This document shows, in pieces, positions 1 through 8,800 of a DNA stretch of 64,000 bases (the stretch's first letter is position 1; each line of letters begins with the position of its first letter). This DNA is from Saprospirales bacterium GYS_P2D (GTDB lineage: Bacteria; Bacteroidota; Bacteroidia; Chitinophagales; Saprospiraceae). The stretch lies in contig WUUP01000007.1 of the NCBI GenBank assembly GCA_009833045.1, positions 142,382 to 206,381 on the forward strand. Reading direction: 5' to 3'. The notes under the pieces are model-generated. The model was not told where the DNA came from. It did no database searches and saw only the letters and a list, made by a program, of their open reading frames with translations. Made by a program: the position numbers and the translations under genes.

Positions 1-582
1 ACCCAAGATACTTCACACATAGATAACCCCTCCAAGATCATATCTGACCATCAAAAATTGTTCGATAGTTTATCTACTGACTCCTATAAGATCGTGGATA
101 TAATAAACTCAACTGGACTATCCATCAATTATCAGAATGGAAAGGCTATCGATAGGGATATATTCCAAACACAAGACCCGTCTCGAGAAATGCTTTCACC
201 CGAGGCCTTCAGTGGATGCTGCTTCATGATTAGAAAATCAATTCTTGATCATCACGGACTCTTTGACGAAGATTTATTTATGTATTATGAAGATGTCGAT
301 TTCTTTTGGCGTATTTCAAAAATAAATCAATATAGACTCAAGCTCGTCGAAAAAGCCCTTATTAGGCATGATTTTAGATCATCTTCTAACTTAAAAAAGA
401 AATATTATATTGATCGAAACAGACTACTAACACTCAAAAAAAATGGCCTCATATCAAACTATTACGTTGAGACATTAAAATACGGTATTCATGTCACTGC
501 GAATATCCTGCAAAAGCCTTCAGCATTTAGGACCTCTTTTAAAGCCCTATTAGACTCTATAACAATGAAAACAGGTATATAA
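1..582 (+). CDS. Glycosyltransferase family 2, C-terminal part (5' end outside window)
   Basis: The reading frame is open from base 1 without a stop, so the gene begins upstream; the TTG at 58 is internal. The visible ~193 residues are the end of a GT-A fold glycosyltransferase like those that add rhamnose or other sugars to lipid-linked surface glycans at the inner membrane. A SGCCFMIRK stretch is followed by GLFDEDLFMYYEDVDFFWR, the ED-containing region that supplies the catalytic base in WbbL-like enzymes. A basic tail with no membrane helix follows. The gene runs 17 nt ahead of a sulfotransferase and an ABC exporter, so it probably acts in the same polysaccharide pathway. Sugar donor and acceptor cannot be read from the sequence. 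Confidence 0.85.
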   Translation, partial: TQDTSHIDNPSKIISDHQKLFDSLSTDSYKIVDIINSTGLSINYQNGKAIDRDIFQTQDPSREMLSPEAFSGCCFMIRKSILDHHGLFDEDLFMYYEDVDFFWRISKINQYRLKLVEKALIRHDFRSSSNLKKKYYIDRNRLLTLKKNGLISNYYVETLKYGIHVTANILQKPSAFRTSFKALLDSITMKTGI

Positions 583-599
583 TCATACGCTAATGTGGA

Positions 600-1316
600 A
601 TGATAAATTTTCAATATTTATTCAGTACTAAATCGAAAGTAAGCGGCACTTACTTATTCTTACATATCCCTAAAACTGGTGGCACCACTTTTAGGCATTT
701 GCTCTATCAAGATTTTGCTAAAAATGAAATATACCCTACTCAAGCAGAGCTAAAAGAAAATGGAGGAAGCTACAAAAACCAGAATGAGATAAAAGAACAT
801 CTTCCAGAACTACAAAAAGATGTGATAATCTGTGGACATTATAATATCGGCCTCATAGCTCATATCCCGAATTGTAAAGTTATCAGCTTCGTCAGAGAAC
901 CTGTACGAAGGATTCAATCGCAGGTCCTACATTTTCAGCGTCACCACCACATACTGAAAGACCAATCGATCGATACAATACTCTCTAAAACCTTAAGCAA
1001 TATCGCAAATCTACAATCGAAAGCTTTCGGATATCAAGCAAAAGATAACAACTTAGCAATAGCAATAAAAAATATGGAGTCCTTAGCAGCATTAGGTGTT
1101 GCTGAATACTTCGAAGAATCAGTCAAACTCATCAATAAAAGCCTAAAGTGGAATCTCAAATACAATCAGCATATTATTAAGAATGCTGCACCAAAAGAAT
1201 ATTTAAATGAATTCAGCAATGACCAGCTAGAACTTATTAGGCAGAGTTGTCAGATAGATCTCGAATTTTATGAGGCGGCCAAAACCTCTTTTCAAAAAAG
1301 AAGAGAAAAAAAGTAA
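600..1316 (+). CDS. Sulfotransferase family 2-like protein
   Basis: A 238-residue soluble protein. Near the N-terminus, LHIPKTGGTTFRHLL (residues 21-35) is the 5'-phosphosulfate-binding loop of PAPS-dependent sulfotransferases, and VISFVREPVRRIQSQ (about 94-108) fits the 3'-phosphate-binding segment. The HIPKTGGT form is that of the carbohydrate O-sulfotransferase group (Sulfotransfer_2). Expected role: transfer of sulfate from PAPS to a sugar of the glycan made by this locus. It sits between a GT2 gene and the exporter ATPase (5 nt from the ATPase start), an operon arrangement that supports this. Acceptor unknown. It is unrelated in detail to the second sulfotransferase at 5.1-5.8 kb. Confidence 0.85.
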   Translation: MINFQYLFSTKSKVSGTYLFLHIPKTGGTTFRHLLYQDFAKNEIYPTQAELKENGGSYKNQNEIKEHLPELQKDVIICGHYNIGLIAHIPNCKVISFVREPVRRIQSQVLHFQRHHHILKDQSIDTILSKTLSNIANLQSKAFGYQAKDNNLAIAIKNMESLAALGVAEYFEESVKLINKSLKWNLKYNQHIIKNAAPKEYLNEFSNDQLELIRQSCQIDLEFYEAAKTSFQKRREKK

Positions 1317-1320
1317 GCTG

Positions 1321-2058
1321 ATGAAATACGCTATTCAAATAAACAATGTCTCCAAGACCTATAAAACGAGCTCGAAATCGAATCTCACGCTAAAGCAAAG
1401 GCTTAGTGGTGTTTTCTCAAGTACACGGACAAAAGAAATCCAAGCATTAAAAAATATCAGCCTAAATATAAATAAGGGTGAGACATTTGGTATAATCGGT
1501 CGAAACGGTAGCGGAAAGTCCACTTTACTCAATATAATCATGGGAAGCATACCTCCCGATAAAGGAGGGATCGTCAAAACAAATGGTAAAATCATGAGAC
1601 TTGCATTGGGGCTCGGTATCGATCCTAATCTATCTGCGAGAGATAACATATATGTCAATGGTACTGTTTTAGGCTTGAGCTTTAGACAAATCGGTGAAAT
1701 TTTTGATCAAATATTGGAATTCTCAGGCCTATCAGAATTCGTTGATACACCTGTCAAGCACTTTTCGAGTGGCATGAAGCAGCGTTTGATGTTTTCTATA
1801 GCAATGCATGCCAAGGCTGATACCTTCTTGCTTGACGAATTTTTTGGAGGGACAGGAGATGATGACTTTAGAAAAAAATCTGACGCAGCATTTCAAAATA
1901 AAATCATAGAAGGAAATACTATAGTGATAGTCAGTCATAGTATGGCTATCATATCAAAATACTGTACGAGAGTAGCATGGATACATAAAGGTGAGCTTAT
2001 GACTATAGATAGTCCCGAAAATTCTATCAAGAAATATCGAAACTTTTTCGCTCAGTAA
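1321..2058 (+). CDS. ABC transporter ATP-binding protein, polysaccharide/O-antigen export (Wzt/KpsT type)
   Basis: ATPase subunit of a surface-polysaccharide exporter. From the ATG at 1321 it has about 245 residues with Walker A GRNGSGKST (60-68), a signature region FSSGMKQRLMFSIAMHA, Walker B LLDEFF and the switch histidine in IVSHS. The frame is open back to 1270, but that start would overlap the sulfotransferase by 47 nt and adds only a basic tail. The ATG at 1321 lies 4 nt after the upstream stop and begins the usual MKYAIQINNVSK. The protein lacks the long C-terminal carbohydrate-binding domain of some Wzt proteins, so export may not depend on recognition of a capped chain end. The permease gene follows 9 nt later. 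Confidence 0.93.
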   Translation: MKYAIQINNVSKTYKTSSKSNLTLKQRLSGVFSSTRTKEIQALKNISLNINKGETFGIIGRNGSGKSTLLNIIMGSIPPDKGGIVKTNGKIMRLALGLGIDPNLSARDNIYVNGTVLGLSFRQIGEIFDQILEFSGLSEFVDTPVKHFSSGMKQRLMFSIAMHAKADTFLLDEFFGGTGDDDFRKKSDAAFQNKIIEGNTIVIVSHSMAIISKYCTRVAWIHKGELMTIDSPENSIKKYRNFFAQ

Positions 2059-2067
2059 ATTCAGCCC

Positions 2068-2880
2068 ATGGGTGTCATAAATCAATATCTACAACCTATC
2101 CTCCTCAGGATCCCTGAGAACAATAGAATGGAGCGAATTTGGAAATTAGCGCAGGTTGATTTCAAAAAACGATACTACAACGATCGATTGGGACTATTTT
2201 GGGCTCTTCTCAATCCCCTACTCAGAGTGGCGGTATACTATTTTGCTTTTACCTATTTACTGAATCGGACAGGTCAGGGAATGGACAATTTTGCTCTCTT
2301 CATATTCTCTGGTTTATTGTTTTGGATGGAATTTGTCCAAATCATGAGAAGGGGCATGAAAATCCTCCAGCAAAAAAGTTACTTAATAATGAATATACAG
2401 ATTAATAAATTTGATCTGTATTACTCTTTAGCGATCAGTTCGATTCTCGGATTTATATTTAATCTTTTAGCTTACTTCATTTTTGCATTAGTGCTGGATA
2501 TTGATTTTAGCGCTCAACTATTGTGGCTCCCAGTCATCATATTTACAGTCTATCTTTTTTCATTAGGAGTCAGTATGATACTATCTATCATATTCATTTA
2601 TATCAGAGATATTGATCATATAGTAGATATCTTTATACTATTGGGGCTCTGGACATCTGGCATATTTTTCGATCCTAAGATCATCTTAGATGTCTTCCCG
2701 CCCGCATATTACATTAATCCATTTATGGGAATACTTCATAATGTGAGGGCCATCATGCTATTAGATAGTCATATAGATCTCTATATCCTCGTCTGGGATC
2801 TTATCCTAGCTTTATTCATTTTCGTCATCGGTAGTATCTGTATCCACAGGTACAGCCACCTTGCAATAGAACGGAAATAA
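2068..2880 (+). CDS. ABC-2 type permease, polysaccharide export (Wzm/KpsM type)
   Basis: A 270-residue integral membrane protein with about six hydrophobic helices. Its amphipathic N-terminus (WKLAQVDFKKRYYNDRLGLFWALLNPLL) includes the K-x-R-Y...LG-x-x-W-x-x-L-x-P pattern of ABC2 polysaccharide exporters. It should pair with the ATPase encoded immediately upstream to move undecaprenyl-linked glycan across the inner membrane. Length is typical for the family. The next gene, a glycosyltransferase, starts 1 nt after this stop, indicating one operon. Confidence 0.93.
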   Translation: MGVINQYLQPILLRIPENNRMERIWKLAQVDFKKRYYNDRLGLFWALLNPLLRVAVYYFAFTYLLNRTGQGMDNFALFIFSGLLFWMEFVQIMRRGMKILQQKSYLIMNIQINKFDLYYSLAISSILGFIFNLLAYFIFALVLDIDFSAQLLWLPVIIFTVYLFSLGVSMILSIIFIYIRDIDHIVDIFILLGLWTSGIFFDPKIILDVFPPAYYINPFMGILHNVRAIMLLDSHIDLYILVWDLILALFIFVIGSICIHRYSHLAIERK

Positions 2881-2881
2881 T

Positions 2882-4204
2882 ATGGAAAAGGTCTTCACCA
2901 TTGCCAATCTGAGATTGTTTCTGATAGCCTTGTATCATGAACCTTGGGACGAAGTATTCTACAATGTTTTTTATCGCATTATTGGCCGTAAACAACATAG
3001 TATATTTAAAATAAATGATGTCAAGGATCAATACATATCAGGACAGATCAATATCGGATATACCATCCTAAAGAAAGTCGTCTTCATCAAAGGTCAGATA
3101 ACAGGTCATGAAAAGGATGTCAAAATAGACCTCATATATGGCGGTCAAAAAATAAATACAGTCACAATCTCAAAAAACCAACAAGAATTCAATATCGTAA
3201 CAAGGATTCAACAAAAAAGAAGATCATGCCAAATCCAATTTTCTGACTATCAAAATAACCCGACAGTAAAAATCACGCTGCGTCGTCAAAAATACTATGA
3301 CCAACTACCTTGGGATGACCAAGTAGACATATCTAAGCTATTATTGCCTCCATCGTCCAAGTACTACTATGATGAAAATGATAATCTACAAAAAGATGAC
3401 GCAAAAGTGCCTGATCTAAAAGATCCTAACTATGATAATGATCAATCTGTAACTATCATCATACCGACAAAGGATCAGGTAGATCTCTTACAGAAGTGCG
3501 TCGAGAGTATTTTTGCGTATACCCATGTCCAGCCATTCACAATTCTCATCATCGATAACAACTCAGAAGAACCACCAACTAAAGCCTATCTAAACAGTAT
3601 ATCAGCTCATGAGCAGGTGACCGTACTCACATATCATCATCCGTATAATTATGCAGCCATGCACAACTGGGTGATGCAATATGTGAATACTGAATACATA
3701 TGCTTCTTAAATAATGATATTGAAATAATCACAGCTAACTGGCTCAGCTCAATGGTCATTAACTTTCAGCTTTCTAATATCGGAGCCGTGGGATGTCTCC
3801 TTCTTTATCCAGATGGCAGGATACAGCACGATGGCATATATTTTGGGAGTAGAAGAGGCCACGACTTTGTAGATCATCTTAACAAAGGTCGATACCCTAC
3901 TGATAGAGGGCTCTATATGCCTCATCAGCCAAAATACGTAATAGGAGTCACTGCAGCCTGCATGCTGACCAAAAAGTCTATCTTCACTGCTGTAAAGGGG
4001 TTTGATGCCGAAAACTTCCCCATTGCCTTTAATGATGTGGATTATTGTTTGAAACTGATAAATTATGGATTTCAAATTATTCAAGTGTCAGATATAGAAT
4101 TGACGCATTACGAATCTATTTCAAGGCAACCAAATGTAGAGGAAGAAAAATTCGCATTTAAAAAAATAATTGACAAGCACACTGTGAACGTAACACCAAT
4201 ATAA
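2882..4204 (+). CDS. Glycosyltransferase family 2 with an N-terminal extension
   Basis: A 440-residue protein. The GT2 catalytic domain occupies about 189-420. It has the nucleotide-binding strand VTIIIPTKDQ, LIIDNNSEEP, the metal-binding ICFLNNDIEI (NND at 277-279, in place of DxD) and an acceptor-side FNDVDYCLKL segment. The first ~185 residues resemble the variable N-terminal region seen in GT2 enzymes that extend surface glycans, but I assign no fold. It is the last gene of the rightward operon, 1 nt after the permease, and ends 31 nt from the convergent methyltransferase gene. Donor sugar unknown. Confidence 0.88.
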   Translation: MEKVFTIANLRLFLIALYHEPWDEVFYNVFYRIIGRKQHSIFKINDVKDQYISGQINIGYTILKKVVFIKGQITGHEKDVKIDLIYGGQKINTVTISKNQQEFNIVTRIQQKRRSCQIQFSDYQNNPTVKITLRRQKYYDQLPWDDQVDISKLLLPPSSKYYYDENDNLQKDDAKVPDLKDPNYDNDQSVTIIIPTKDQVDLLQKCVESIFAYTHVQPFTILIIDNNSEEPPTKAYLNSISAHEQVTVLTYHHPYNYAAMHNWVMQYVNTEYICFLNNDIEIITANWLSSMVINFQLSNIGAVGCLLLYPDGRIQHDGIYFGSRRGHDFVDHLNKGRYPTDRGLYMPHQPKYVIGVTAACMLTKKSIFTAVKGFDAENFPIAFNDVDYCLKLINYGFQIIQVSDIELTHYESISRQPNVEEEKFAFKKIIDKHTVNVTPI

Positions 4205-4235
4205 ATCGCTTTCATCCTAACATAATAATTATAGA

Positions 4236-5045
4236 TTAAACTATTTTTTGAAAAACGTATACATCTTGATGCTTAGCCCATCCTTTTTCACTAAACTTAA
4301 CCAATCTTGTATTACTACTCTTTGGCGCTTTCTTTAGAATCCAATCTAATGAATTTAACGATATGCCATAGTTATTGATTTGATTATACTTAGCAAAAGC
4401 ATAATCATCTGAGTTGAACTTATCCACTAGATTAGAAATTTTCTCACTCGATAAATTATAAAAATGAGTTCTATTCACAAGCCGTTCATACACGTGCCTA
4501 CCATGACAAGTAAAGATTAAGAGTCCATTTCTGTTTAATACTTTCAGTAATAATTTTAACAAAGTTTCAGCTTGAGATTCTGTTATATGGGTAAAAAGTG
4601 AACCACACCATATAATATCAAAAGTGTTTGTTATAATGTAATCACTAAAATTCTTGTGAGCTTGTAGAATGTTATAATTGAATTGAGATTCACAAAAATT
4701 TATAGCTTTTGGCAATAGATCAACACCATAGATATTTGATTCAGGAAAAACCGCTCTTATCCATCTGCCGACACGTCCGAACCCACATGGAAAGTCAAGA
4801 ATATTCAATGGAACCTTATTGAATCTATATAATTCGTTGCAGGAGATTATCTCTTGAACGGCATTAAAACCACAATAAAAATAGTGCTCAACAGATTTAT
4901 TTAATAATCCGTCATTCTTATGTACTTCTAATGACAAATTGTTAATTATATCTACGTCTACATGATACTTTTTTGAAAATTCCTGTAAATATTCAGTCTT
5001 ATATGATTTTCGACTGAGATTGTTTATAAACTCTAAACGTACCAT
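4236..5045 (-). CDS. Class I SAM-dependent methyltransferase
   Basis: A 269-residue protein with a Rossmann-type methyltransferase domain. Motif I is ILDFPCGFGRVGRWI (about 82-96), the acidic residue after strand 2 is in YGVDLLPKAI, and the motif IV-like strand is FDIIWCGSLFTHI. The F/HIxE and LLKVLNRNGLLIFTCHG segments fit family 11/12-type methyltransferases. It is the last gene of the leftward operon, 9 nt after the sulfotransferase. The likely job is O-methylation of a sugar or chain end, which in some O-antigens stops elongation, but the substrate is inferred only from context. Codons are AT-rich like the two genes upstream. Confidence 0.82.
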   Translation of the reverse strand: MVRLEFINNLSRKSYKTEYLQEFSKKYHVDVDIINNLSLEVHKNDGLLNKSVEHYFYCGFNAVQEIISCNELYRFNKVPLNILDFPCGFGRVGRWIRAVFPESNIYGVDLLPKAINFCESQFNYNILQAHKNFSDYIITNTFDIIWCGSLFTHITESQAETLLKLLLKVLNRNGLLIFTCHGRHVYERLVNRTHFYNLSSEKISNLVDKFNSDDYAFAKYNQINNYGISLNSLDWILKKAPKSSNTRLVKFSEKGWAKHQDVYVFQKIV

Positions 5046-5054
5046 AATCTCACA

Positions 5055-5834
5055 TCAGTTTAATGAATCAAAATAATCATTAATATCAAAAGGTATGTAT
5101 TGATGAAGCAAAAGTAGACTCTCTTCAATTTCCCTCAAAAATTCTTTATTAATACTTAAAGATAGCTTCTCATTTGAAATACTTGATTTATTAAACACTT
5201 GAAATTCCCCGATTTTAGCATTTTGAAAACGACTTAAATTTAGAAAATCAAGAATCTTATTCAATTCTCCTAAAGGGTTTACTACTAAATCCTCAAATTT
5301 TACAATATGTAATTGACTGTTGTCGAATCGATTTAAATACCTCGACAACTGATAGTTATATAGAGTTGTCTTTAAGCAAAAAGAATCAGTTTCAATAAAC
5401 CTATTTAATGTACAGTTCAATGAGATGTAGTCTCGCTCAAGTGCATGCTTATAGTTAGATACAATCCTATCAATTGGATTTCTTATGATATATAGAAGTT
5501 TTACTTTGTCGTTATAGTCCCAAATACGTTCAGGAATAGAATATTTCTCAGCATATGTACCAAGAGTATAAAAAGTTGATGACTCCCCAAAAATAGTTTC
5601 ATTCGAAAATCCCTTAGTCATGTATTTTTCAAAAAGTTCTTCTCTATTGTCAAATTCAAAACCACTTTTATTTAGTAACTTTTTTGATATTTCAATTGGC
5701 AAAAAAAAACCAGGTTCCTTTAATGGGGTTGTCATAAAGATATCATTATGCCAACTCAGATATTTATGAATACTAGTTGTGCCAGATTTTTGTGCTCCCA
5801 CAATCACGAAATTCACTCTAATCTCTTTGTTCAT
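5055..5834 (-). CDS. PAPS-dependent sulfotransferase (Sulfotransfer_1-like)
   Basis: A 259-residue protein. VGAQKSGTTSIHKYL (12-26) is the 5'-phosphosulfate loop, and LLYIIRNPIDRIVSNYKHA (about 113-131) is the 3'-phosphate-binding region with the conserved R-NP-x-R-x-x-S-x-Y pattern of heparan-type N-/O-sulfotransferases. It probably sulfates the glycan made here, using PAPS. It lies 14 nt downstream of the large glycosyltransferase gene and 9 nt before the methyltransferase, so all three should be co-transcribed. It belongs to a different sulfotransferase group from the gene at 600-1316, which suggests two positions or two acceptors. Confidence 0.88.
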   Translation of the reverse strand: MNKEIRVNFVIVGAQKSGTTSIHKYLSWHNDIFMTTPLKEPGFFLPIEISKKLLNKSGFEFDNREELFEKYMTKGFSNETIFGESSTFYTLGTYAEKYSIPERIWDYNDKVKLLYIIRNPIDRIVSNYKHALERDYISLNCTLNRFIETDSFCLKTTLYNYQLSRYLNRFDNSQLHIVKFEDLVVNPLGELNKILDFLNLSRFQNAKIGEFQVFNKSSISNEKLSLSINKEFLREIEESLLLLHQYIPFDINDYFDSLN

Positions 5835-5848
5835 AGCTATGAAATAGA

Positions 5849-8800
5849 TTAAACTGGATGATTTAAAATTATCAAAGGATATAAAGAGTAATGAACAACA
5901 TTTGAATCAAATAATTTTTTTTCAACCAAATCAAAATTCTTTTTACCAAATTTTTTCAAAAGAATAGACATAGTATCGAAATCATTATAGTATTTAGGAT
6001 TTGTCGTTAAGATCAAACTCCCCTTCGATACGATAACTCTTTCAAGTTGACCAATTGTTTTTAGAGTAAGGATTTGCTCATCACATTTACCAATAATTAT
6101 AAAGTCAATAGAACTATCCCGCAAATTGCATAGTACCTCTTCCCCACTCTTCTGAAACTTGTACTTTGTAAACCGAAAAGCCTTTTTTAAAAAAGCCTCC
6201 TCTAAATAGCCGACATCTCCAATTAAAAGTAAATCTAAGCCTCTGAATGAGAGATCGCTTTCTGCAATTTGCCTAAACAAGGATCTTTCAATAGGATATG
6301 AATTACATTTCGGACATATTTTTTTCTTATCATATATACCACTCCATTCGCAAATATTACAAATATTTACCCGAGAGTGAGCAATTTTATCTAGAAGATC
6401 TAAGTCCTTAAGTGTTCCAGGATGCAGTAAAGAAACTTGCTCATTTATTCGAGAATAAATATTTGGACGTGATTTCTCATATAAAGATAATGTCGATTTA
6501 TTATTGCACAACTTCCAATTTTCACTTTCAGCAAAATAACTGTATTCAACGTCTGTATAAGCATGTGGAGTTTTATGATTAAATCCTCCTATTGTTCTGA
6601 ACATATCCCTATTAATCGCAAAGGCACCACCTTGAATATGGAAAAACTTTTTATCCATATTCATTTGTTGATATGACTTATTCCTAAAATGCTCGAATAA
6701 TTTAATGCCACTGGGTAGATCTCTCCCAAATAGATAAGATGGAGAATAGGATTTTGTCCCAACTAATCCAACTTTTTCAGCATTCTCAAAAGAGCTTATT
6801 AAATCAATCTCCCAACCTTCTTTGAGAATAAATCCTTCGACAGCACATATATAAATTACATACCTCTTCGAGCTTTTCTGCAGAGCGATATTAGTCCCAC
6901 CACCTACATATAAGTTAACTTTGCTATATATAACATCTATGTTATCAAACTGAGACTCAATCTTTTTTAAATAATTTATTGTTTCAATATCACTCCCATT
7001 GTCCACTATGATTAAATTAAAGCGAAATTGAGTAAACTTATAAATGCGTTGTACAACCTCACGAAGCTCACTTAAATTTGGATACGTCTCATTGATATAA
7101 GTTACCAAAATAATATCAATAGAGTATCCAGACCATATTTTCAATAAATTTCCTAAAAGTTTATTTTTCTGATAGGTTCGTTCCACCTGATTTCGTGCAT
7201 TTAATGCGATTGAAGTTAACTGTCTATCATCCATATTGTAAACATCCAATATTGCATCTACAATTAATTGAGGATGATTCGATCCAATTAATATCCCATT
7301 TATTCCATCTTTTATAATATCAGTAATACTCGCAATTGGAGTAGTTATTACGGGTAAACCACTCGACATTGCTTCAATTAAAACCGTAGGAATGCCATCC
7401 ATATCACCCGTAGCTGTAGCTTGAGACGGTTGTAAAAGTAAATCATACTGACTAAAGAGATCACTAAGCTCTTTTGCAGTTTTTACACGCCCTTTAAGCT
7501 CAAGATTAGATATACCACTTGAGTCTATTCTTGTTTTCAAGAACTGTTCCATCTCACCATAGCCATATAAATGGAAGGAAATATCATACCGAGCAAGAAG
7601 ATTTGCAGCTTGGACTAAATTTTGAAAACCCTTCTTTTCAACAAATCTTCCGATCACTATTACCTTACTAAATCCACGACTTTTAATATTCAAATTGAAT
7701 TTTTCAAAATTTATAAATTGTGGATTTATAAACACTTTTTCTCTCGGAACTCCTTGTTTTATCAAAAATTTCTTGTGGTATTGCCCTAATGTCAATACCC
7801 GTATACAATTGTCACTTCTTGATATATTCTTTATTCTATTAAGTTCAATATTTTCATATTTAAAAATATCCTGAGCATGCGTCATTACTGTAAATGGAAG
7901 ACTTAACTCGTCACAAACTGGCCACACATAATTTGTTACAGTTGGATATACAAAGTGTGCATGCATAAAAGTTATATCATTTTCTAAAATCTTTATTTTC
8001 AGATCCAAAGGATCTGAAATCTTAATTACATCAATTGCTAAATTGAATTCAAAGTTTGGAAAAGGTGACTCTTTGCAAAAAACTTTAACCTCAATATTGT
8101 TATCAACAAGATATTTTAGCTCGTTTAAAACAAAAGTTTCAGATGGAACAGGAAAATGCCAAAGAAAATAACCCACTCTTAGGTTGTCATAATCCGGAAT
8201 TGCTTTATCAGAACAACTATTATAAAAATTAGAGTCCCATTCTTCTACACCAAGCAATTCCGAATAAAACAGATTCAATTTTGATCTGAACACTTGTTTA
8301 GAAAAATGCTTTAAAGCTTTAATTCTTCCCGTCCTACCAAGAGCACTAATTGTATTTCTATCAATTCCGTTTAAAATTTTGACAATCTCGTGCCACTTTC
8401 CATACTCAACCAAATACCCGCTTTCACCATGATCAATTAATTCTGAGATTGCCCCCCAGTCATAGCCAATGACTAATTTCCCCCCAGCCATTCCTTCAGC
8501 AATTGTTCTTCCAAATGATTCTGCAAAAGAAGAAAGATTTAGAATTATATCACTTCTGCCTACTGCCTCAAGAGATTTTTCAATATATCCACAAACAGTA
8601 ATCTTGTTTGTTTCGAAATTATATTTTTCATCAAGACTTTGTAAATATTCCGTAACTTCTCCAATCAGTTGAAAAGTAATATTGCTACGATTTTGAACGA
8701 CGGAACAAGCAATCTTGACGAAATCTTCAATTCCCTTTTTCTTAATATTACTACTAATTAGAGAAACCTTGATATTATCATCCTTACTGAGAGTCAAATT

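Noticed and set aside
1270-1320. Upstream start for the exporter ATPase
   Set aside because: It would overlap the sulfotransferase gene by 47 nt and adds only a basic tail; the ATG at 1321 starts at the normal position of the domain.
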